From NCBI GenBank assembly GCA_947259225.1, contig CAMYLK010000003.1, forward strand, positions 62,001-126,000: a stretch of 64,000 bases of DNA, in the 5' to 3' direction. Both the position numbers and the translations under genes were made by a program. This stretch comes from an uncultured Desulfobulbaceae bacterium (lineage in GTDB: Bacteria; Desulfobacterota; Desulfobulbia; Desulfobulbales; Desulfobulbaceae). The notes under the pieces were generated by a model that was not told the origin of the DNA, searched no databases, and saw nothing but the letters and a program-made list of their open reading frames with translations. Every line of letters starts with the position of its first letter. The first letter of the stretch is position 1. Of the stretch, positions 59,840 through 64,000 are shown one piece after another.

Positions 59840-61009
59840 ATGAATGTGTCGCACCCGTTTACAATAACCCAGCCTACGGAAATTCACTTTGGACTGGATT
59901 CAATCCAAAAACTTCCGCAGGTTATCAAGCAACTTAGCGGAAGCAAGCCGCTTGTGGTTATTGACTCCGGGCTCCAGAATGCCGGTCTTGGAATAAAAAT
60001 AACCACCCCCCTGGACGAGGCCGGATTCTCATACACAGTTTACAGGGATGTTGACCCTGAACCCGGACTCCGCCTTGCCGACCAGGGAGCAGATATAGCC
60101 CGCGAAAATGGCTGTGACTGCGTTGTGGGTGTTGGCGGGGGTTCGGCCATGGACATTGCCAAGGCGATCGCCATTCTGCTGACCAACGGAGGACAAGCGG
60201 TCGATTATCTCGGACTCGGCAAAATACAGAAACCGGGTGTTCCAAAAATAATGGTTCCCACCTCGGCAGGTACCGGGGCTGAAGTAACCTTTACAGCGGT
60301 TTTTATCAACGAGGAAACCGGGTCCAAGGGAGGAATGAATGGTGATCCTCTTTATCCGGATGCCGCGATTCTTGATCCGGCACTCACCACCAGCCTGCCG
60401 CCAAATGTGACCGCCACTACCGGTCTGGATGCCCTGACCCATGCCCTGGAGGCATATACATCAGTCCAGGCACACCCTGTATCAGAGATGTATTCTCTGG
60501 AGGCAATTGATCTAATCTGTTCAAATATCAGGTCCGCCTTCTCAGACGGACGGAACCTGGAAGCACGTTCCAACATGCTTCTCGGAAGCCTGATGGGGGG
60601 CAAGGCCCTTGCCATGGCCGGAGTGGGGCTGGTCCATGCCATGGCCTACCCGCTTGGCGGCATGTTCGGTATTCCCCATGGGCTGGCCAACGCAGTTCTT
60701 CTTCCATTTGTTACAGAGTACAACCTGATCGGCAACCTCAAAAAGCATGCTGCCCTGGCACATTTTTTCGGGTTCGACGTCTCTAACCTGCCGCTCAGGG
60801 ATGCTGCCGGGCTGACTGTCGAAGGACTATTTCAACTTAATTACGACCTGGAGATACCAGCCAGCCTGTTAAAACTTGATATTGACAAGGAAAAAATACC
60901 CGAAATGGCTGACATTGCCCTGACCGTCGCAAGGCCGGTTGAAAATAACCCTCGCCAACCGGACAGGGCTGCTATTATAGGGATTTACGAGTACGCCATG
61001 CAGGGATAA
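59840..61009 (+). CDS. Iron-containing alcohol dehydrogenase
   Basis: The 389-residue group III dehydrogenase starts at ATG 59840 after AAGGAG; an upstream in-frame start at 59789 has no ribosome binding site. GVGGGSAMDIAKAIAIL binds NAD(P), VPTSAGTGAEVTFTAVF follows, and TTGLDALTHALEAYTS with GLVHAMAYPLGGMFGIPHGL hold the Fe-binding Asp and His residues. Such enzymes reduce aldehydes or oxidise alcohols in anaerobes and could pair metabolically with the AOR in this window; that link is inference. Confidence 0.93.
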   Translation: MNVSHPFTITQPTEIHFGLDSIQKLPQVIKQLSGSKPLVVIDSGLQNAGLGIKITTPLDEAGFSYTVYRDVDPEPGLRLADQGADIARENGCDCVVGVGGGSAMDIAKAIAILLTNGGQAVDYLGLGKIQKPGVPKIMVPTSAGTGAEVTFTAVFINEETGSKGGMNGDPLYPDAAILDPALTTSLPPNVTATTGLDALTHALEAYTSVQAHPVSEMYSLEAIDLICSNIRSAFSDGRNLEARSNMLLGSLMGGKALAMAGVGLVHAMAYPLGGMFGIPHGLANAVLLPFVTEYNLIGNLKKHAALAHFFGFDVSNLPLRDAAGLTVEGLFQLNYDLEIPASLLKLDIDKEKIPEMADIALTVARPVENNPRQPDRAAIIGIYEYAMQG

Positions 61010-61133
61010 ATCCGTACTCTTCGATAGCTGCAGGTTCGCAAATAATTTATGCGCATCAAAGATGAAAAGGAACTGCAACTAACCGAGATGCCGTATACTC
61101 ATATATCCTTTTAAACTTTGGACAGCTCACCAG

Positions 61134-62339
61134 TTATTCCATTTCCAGTCGGAAGAGAACATTATCCCATATTTGATCAGCAGTCTTTTCCTTGGACATG
61201 AGCGGCAGGTGTATGGTGCCATCTTGGGAGATAATGGTGACCTGATTTGTGTCGACGTCAAAGCCACTTTCTGTTTTTGATATGTCATTTACAACAACAA
61301 GGTCTGCATTCTTGGCCAGTAGCTTTCTTTTACCCTCTTCCTCGAGATCCCTGCTTTCTGCTGCAAAACCGACAATAAACTGCCCTTCTTTGCGCGACCG
61401 GCCAAGTTCAGCTAGGATATCATCGTTCTTAACGAGATTTACGGATAGCTCTGCCGCCTGCTTTTTGATCTTGTGAAATTCGTATTGATCGGGCCGGAAA
61501 TCTGCTACTGCAGCTGCCTTAATAATAACAGAAGCGTTATCCCGGTTCTGCATGACCTCCTTATACATTTCCTCGGCTGTGGTCACGCTGATAACCTTCA
61601 CACCCTCCGGAGGTTCAAGGCAAACCGGACCGCTGATAAGCGTTACTTGAGCACCCCGTCTTTTCGCCGTCCTTGCAAGGGCATATCCCATTTTACCGGA
61701 AGAGCGGTTACTGAGGTAACGTACCGGATCCAGCGGTTCACGGGTCGGACCGGCTGTAATAAGAACATGTTGCCCTTCAAGGTCATGACTGCTCATACAT
61801 TCCAGCAGGATTTCTCTTACTCCAGCCCAATCCGGAAGACGTCCCGGTCCTTCATCTCCGCAGGCAAGCCTTCCTGAATCCGGCTCAACTATTATATAAT
61901 CCAACTCTTTGAGCCTTAAGAGGTTATCCTGGGTAGCCTTGTGTTCGTACATTCGGGAATTCATGGCCGGGCAGATAACGACCGGCTTACCGGATGCAGC
62001 GAGAACAGACGTGGACAGCAGATCGTCAGCCATGCCGAGCGCAAGCCGGGCAATGGTATGAGCTGTTGCAGGTGCAACCAGCACTATATCAGCTTCCTGG
62101 GCAAGGGTGATATGAGCCATTGCCTGTTCAGGGTCATCGGCAAACATATCTGTGTAGACAGTATTTCCGGATAAAGCACTGAATGTAAGTTCGGAAACAA
62201 AACGAGTGGCAGCCCAGGTCATGATAACACTCACCCCCGCCTCTTCCTTGACAAGAGAATGCACCCAGCCCGCAGCCTTGAAAGCGGCAATGCTGCCCGT
62301 CACGCCAAAAAGTATCTTTTTCCCTCGCAGGCTATCCAT
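61134..62339 (-). CDS. coaBC: Bifunctional CoA biosynthesis protein CoaBC (Dfp)
   Basis: The 401-residue flavoprotein joins 4'-phosphopantothenoylcysteine decarboxylase (N-terminal ~180: GVTGSIAAFKAAGWVHSL, VLVAPATAHTIARLALGMAD, CPAMNSRMYEHKATQDNL) with phosphopantothenoylcysteine synthetase (C-terminal: LITAGPTREPLDPVRYLSNR, SSGKMGYALARTAKRRGA, ASVIIKAAAVADFRP, FAAESRD). Both catalytic halves look intact. It belongs to the same CoA pathway as panB. Confidence 0.95.
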   Translation of the reverse strand: MDSLRGKKILFGVTGSIAAFKAAGWVHSLVKEEAGVSVIMTWAATRFVSELTFSALSGNTVYTDMFADDPEQAMAHITLAQEADIVLVAPATAHTIARLALGMADDLLSTSVLAASGKPVVICPAMNSRMYEHKATQDNLLRLKELDYIIVEPDSGRLACGDEGPGRLPDWAGVREILLECMSSHDLEGQHVLITAGPTREPLDPVRYLSNRSSGKMGYALARTAKRRGAQVTLISGPVCLEPPEGVKVISVTTAEEMYKEVMQNRDNASVIIKAAAVADFRPDQYEFHKIKKQAAELSVNLVKNDDILAELGRSRKEGQFIVGFAAESRDLEEEGKRKLLAKNADLVVVNDISKTESGFDVDTNQVTIISQDGTIHLPLMSKEKTADQIWDNVLFRLEME

Positions 62340-62443
62340 GCTCGTTCCGTGACACTCTCCCAGACCATGCAGACAAACTTGTCCAAGAAATTATCCCATA
62401 GGACGGGAGCAGATGCATGTGTGCCAAAACAGACAGATTATTG

Positions 62444-62929
62444 CTATTCGCTGACAGCTTCGCCAAATGGGTTAAGACTTGAGGCAGCAGTCCGGTCCAC
62501 TGTTACGTAGAGTGTCAGTCTGGTTTTCCCCATTTTACTCTCTGAAATGACCATCATGCAGGTTTTATTGGGTTTTACAAAGGCAAGAAGAATATCGCTT
62601 GCTGTGGACTCACCAACAAGTTTCCATTTGTTGTTGTGCATGGAACCGATAATATAGTCTTTAAGAGAGAGAGCTTCCACCCTGCCTGTATATTGCCATA
62701 TTCCACCGTTGAAAGATTCCGTTTTAATGGTCATGGACTTGTCCCTGTCCCAGTCAAGCTCGGTTGGCAATTCAATATCCTGAAGGTCCCCGGCAAACAT
62801 TGATACCGAAGGCAATTCTGCCGCACCCGAAGGGGACACTGCGGATTTACCGGTACAGCCGGTTAACGGTACCATGGCTGTTAACAATAAAAGGATGGTC
62901 ATGCAGAGTTTTTTCAAAGTTGCTTTCAT
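62444..62929 (-). CDS. Putative lipoprotein of unknown function
   Basis: The 161-residue product has a lipoprotein signal (CMTILLLLTAMVPLTGCTG; lipobox LTGC). The mature part contains LPTELDWDRDKSMTIKTESF, GIWQYTGRVEALSLKDYIIG, NNKWKLVGESTASDILLAFV and TRLTLYVTVDRTA. The 'lP..m....s..i...f..G....G.v...eli.y...m...gW..' layout resembles DUF4810/DsbA-unrelated outer-membrane lipoproteins of many Desulfobacterota, but I do not name a family. It overlaps the nitroreductase stop by 4 bp. Confidence 0.75.
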   Translation of the reverse strand: MKATLKKLCMTILLLLTAMVPLTGCTGKSAVSPSGAAELPSVSMFAGDLQDIELPTELDWDRDKSMTIKTESFNGGIWQYTGRVEALSLKDYIIGSMHNNKWKLVGESTASDILLAFVKPNKTCMMVISESKMGKTRLTLYVTVDRTAASSLNPFGEAVSE

Positions 62930-63450
62930 TCCTGGTCTCCTCTGATTTCTTGAAGAATAAAGTCAGCGAAAGGTTTCCGCTGAGATTTCTGGTTTCTGTG
63001 CAGGGGGTAACCAATGGCCAGAACCGCCATCAGTTCATAATTGTCATTCAGGTCAAAAATTGCGTTAACAGACTTCTTGTTTTGCAGAATCTGACCTAAC
63101 CAGACTGCTCCCAACCCCAGTTCCTCTGTTGCGAGAAGCATGTTCTGAATGCAGGCACCTGCCGACTGATAATCTTTAACCTCATTATACATGGCCGACT
63201 TGTCCAGCAGAACAACTATCAGGGACGGAGCAGCTAATATGATATGTGAGTATGTTGTCTGTCCGGCCAGTTTATCTCTGGTTTCAGCATCCAGAACAAG
63301 GACAAAACGCCAGGGCTGGTTATTTAAACCAGACGGTGCCCAGATACCGGCGTCGACTATTTTATACAACAGGTCCCTGGAAACCTTCTTTTCCTTGAAT
63401 TCCCTAATACTGCGCCTTTTTCTGATTGCATCCTGTATTGGCTGATTCAT
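62926..63450 (-). CDS. Nitroreductase family flavoprotein
   Basis: The 174-residue FMN enzyme begins AIRKRRSIREFKEKKVSRDL with the FMN-phosphate-binding RRSIR, then DAGIWAPSGLNNQPWRFVLV, SAGACIQNMLLATEELGLGA, VWLGQI and LAIGYPLHRN. It is a short single-domain member; the substrate is unknown. The lipoprotein gene follows with a 4-bp overlap. Confidence 0.92.
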   Translation of the reverse strand: MNQPIQDAIRKRRSIREFKEKKVSRDLLYKIVDAGIWAPSGLNNQPWRFVLVLDAETRDKLAGQTTYSHIILAAPSLIVVLLDKSAMYNEVKDYQSAGACIQNMLLATEELGLGAVWLGQILQNKKSVNAIFDLNDNYELMAVLAIGYPLHRNQKSQRKPFADFILQEIRGDQE

Positions 63451-63599
63451 TTCATATTGTGCATAATGTATAACATTAACCTGTTGTAAAAAAATAAGCT
63501 TTTTTTGTCAACCGCCATTCATCTCTATGCCAAACAATCTGCATTTTGTGAGTTGCGGGTGCCTCTTGATTCTGGTATGAGAGTTGCCGAGGTTCCATT

Positions 63600-64000
63600 A
63601 TGAACGATTTAAGAAAAAATCCACCACAGATTCCCCAGGGAGTCAGCCTTGTCGACACCCATTGTCACCTTGATATGCGAGGCTATGAAGACCTGGATGC
63701 AACAGTTGCTTCCGCTGCCCGTTTTGGCGTTACACGAATTATCACTGTAGGAATTGACATTCCCAGTTCATTCAGGGCTGTTGAAATTGCCCGCCGTTTC
63801 AGCGGTGTTTTCGCCACAATGGGAATTCACCCTCATAATGTCGCCAACATCAATACTGAAACATATGATAAACTTGTGACTCTGACGGAAGACAAAGCAA
63901 ATAAAATAGTCGGGTATGGAGAAATAGGTCTTGATTACGCAAAAAAATATGCCCCAAGAGATGTCCAGTTAAAAGAATTCCGCAGCCAACTTGATCTTGC
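63600..64000 (+). CDS. TatD-family metal-dependent hydrolase, N-terminal part
   Basis: The frame starts at ATG 63600 and runs off the right edge after ~133 codons. LVDTHCHLDMRGYEDLDATV has the first metal-binding HxH, ITVGIDIPSSF and FATMGIHPHNV follow, and IVGYGEIGLDYAKKYAPRDV carries the conserved Glu. These are TatD DNase family signatures. The rest of the barrel lies outside the window. Confidence 0.92.
   Translation, partial: MNDLRKNPPQIPQGVSLVDTHCHLDMRGYEDLDATVASAARFGVTRIITVGIDIPSSFRAVEIARRFSGVFATMGIHPHNVANINTETYDKLVTLTEDKANKIVGYGEIGLDYAKKYAPRDVQLKEFRSQLDL

Overview
The window is a chromosome segment of a Gram-negative anaerobe. A periplasmic Tat-exported [NiFe] hydrogenase with all its Hyp maturases, a tungsten-type aldehyde:ferredoxin oxidoreductase cassette, an eight-haem cytochrome c, a DsrE-like protein, a two-subunit pyruvate carboxylase and the Tol envelope machinery together suggest a sulfate-reducing or sulfur-disproportionating Desulfobacterota member, probably near Desulfobulbales. 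This is inference from gene content; no rRNA is present. No CRISPR array, prophage or complete insertion sequence was seen.

Layout. 1-7.9 kb (minus strand): housekeeping block yebC-ruvC-ruvA-ruvB-panB, an orphan class I fumarase alpha subunit, a membrane cNMP-binding protein, and upstream rlmE and a CCA-adding enzyme. 7.9-16.9 kb (plus): a thioredoxin-like protein, an MscS channel, small DUF genes, then a redox cassette of DUF362 Tat protein, NapH/NapG-like fused polyferredoxin, AOR, MoaD, ThiF/MoeB-like and a second MoaD-like protein. 16.9-19.7 kb (minus): two secreted proteins, each preceded by a related structured leader that ends in a terminator and resembles a divergent GEMM (cyclic dinucleotide) riboswitch, and a MauE/DoxX-like membrane protein. 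19.8-25.2 kb (plus): ApgM-type phosphoglycerate mutase, CPBP protease, octahaem cytochrome, DsrE-like protein, then two decayed genes: a homocysteine methyltransferase with an internal deletion, and a short-chain dehydrogenase broken by a 7-bp tandem duplication.

25.2-32.3 kb: a visibly AT-rich accessory stretch holding a tandem rhodanese, a fused transporter-like/spermidine synthase-like giant protein flanked by a dead dph6 fragment and an intact dph6-like gene, a lipoprotein, tRNA-His and a zinc-ribbon protein. 32.5-37.7 kb: a dehydratase-ACT-dehydrogenase fusion for aromatic amino acids, and a 991-residue helicase-exonuclease fusion that looks like MrfA and MrfB in one chain. 37.7-43 kb (minus): tolQ-tolR-tolA-tolB-cpoB-tlyA with no pal gene in its usual place.

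43.3-54.8 kb (plus): a thioredoxin reductase-like flavoprotein, hypF-hypC-hypD-hypE, hydrogenase small and large subunits, b-type cytochrome, maturation protease, hypA and hypB. This is a self-contained locus for making a periplasmic hydrogenase that feeds electrons to the membrane. 55.2-58.6 kb: biotin carboxylase and carboxyltransferase/biotin carrier subunits for oxaloacetate supply. 58.7-64 kb: PPC-domain protein, DarP, iron alcohol dehydrogenase, CoaBC, lipoprotein, nitroreductase and the start of a TatD nuclease.

The most interesting items are the paired GEMM-like leaders, the MrfA-MrfB fusion, the AOR cassette whose second ubiquitin-like protein lacks a terminal Gly-Gly, the NapH-NapG fusion with an internal twin-arginine motif, and the cluster of freshly and anciently broken genes between 24 and 26.4 kb. 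All family assignments were made by reading motifs, not by database search.
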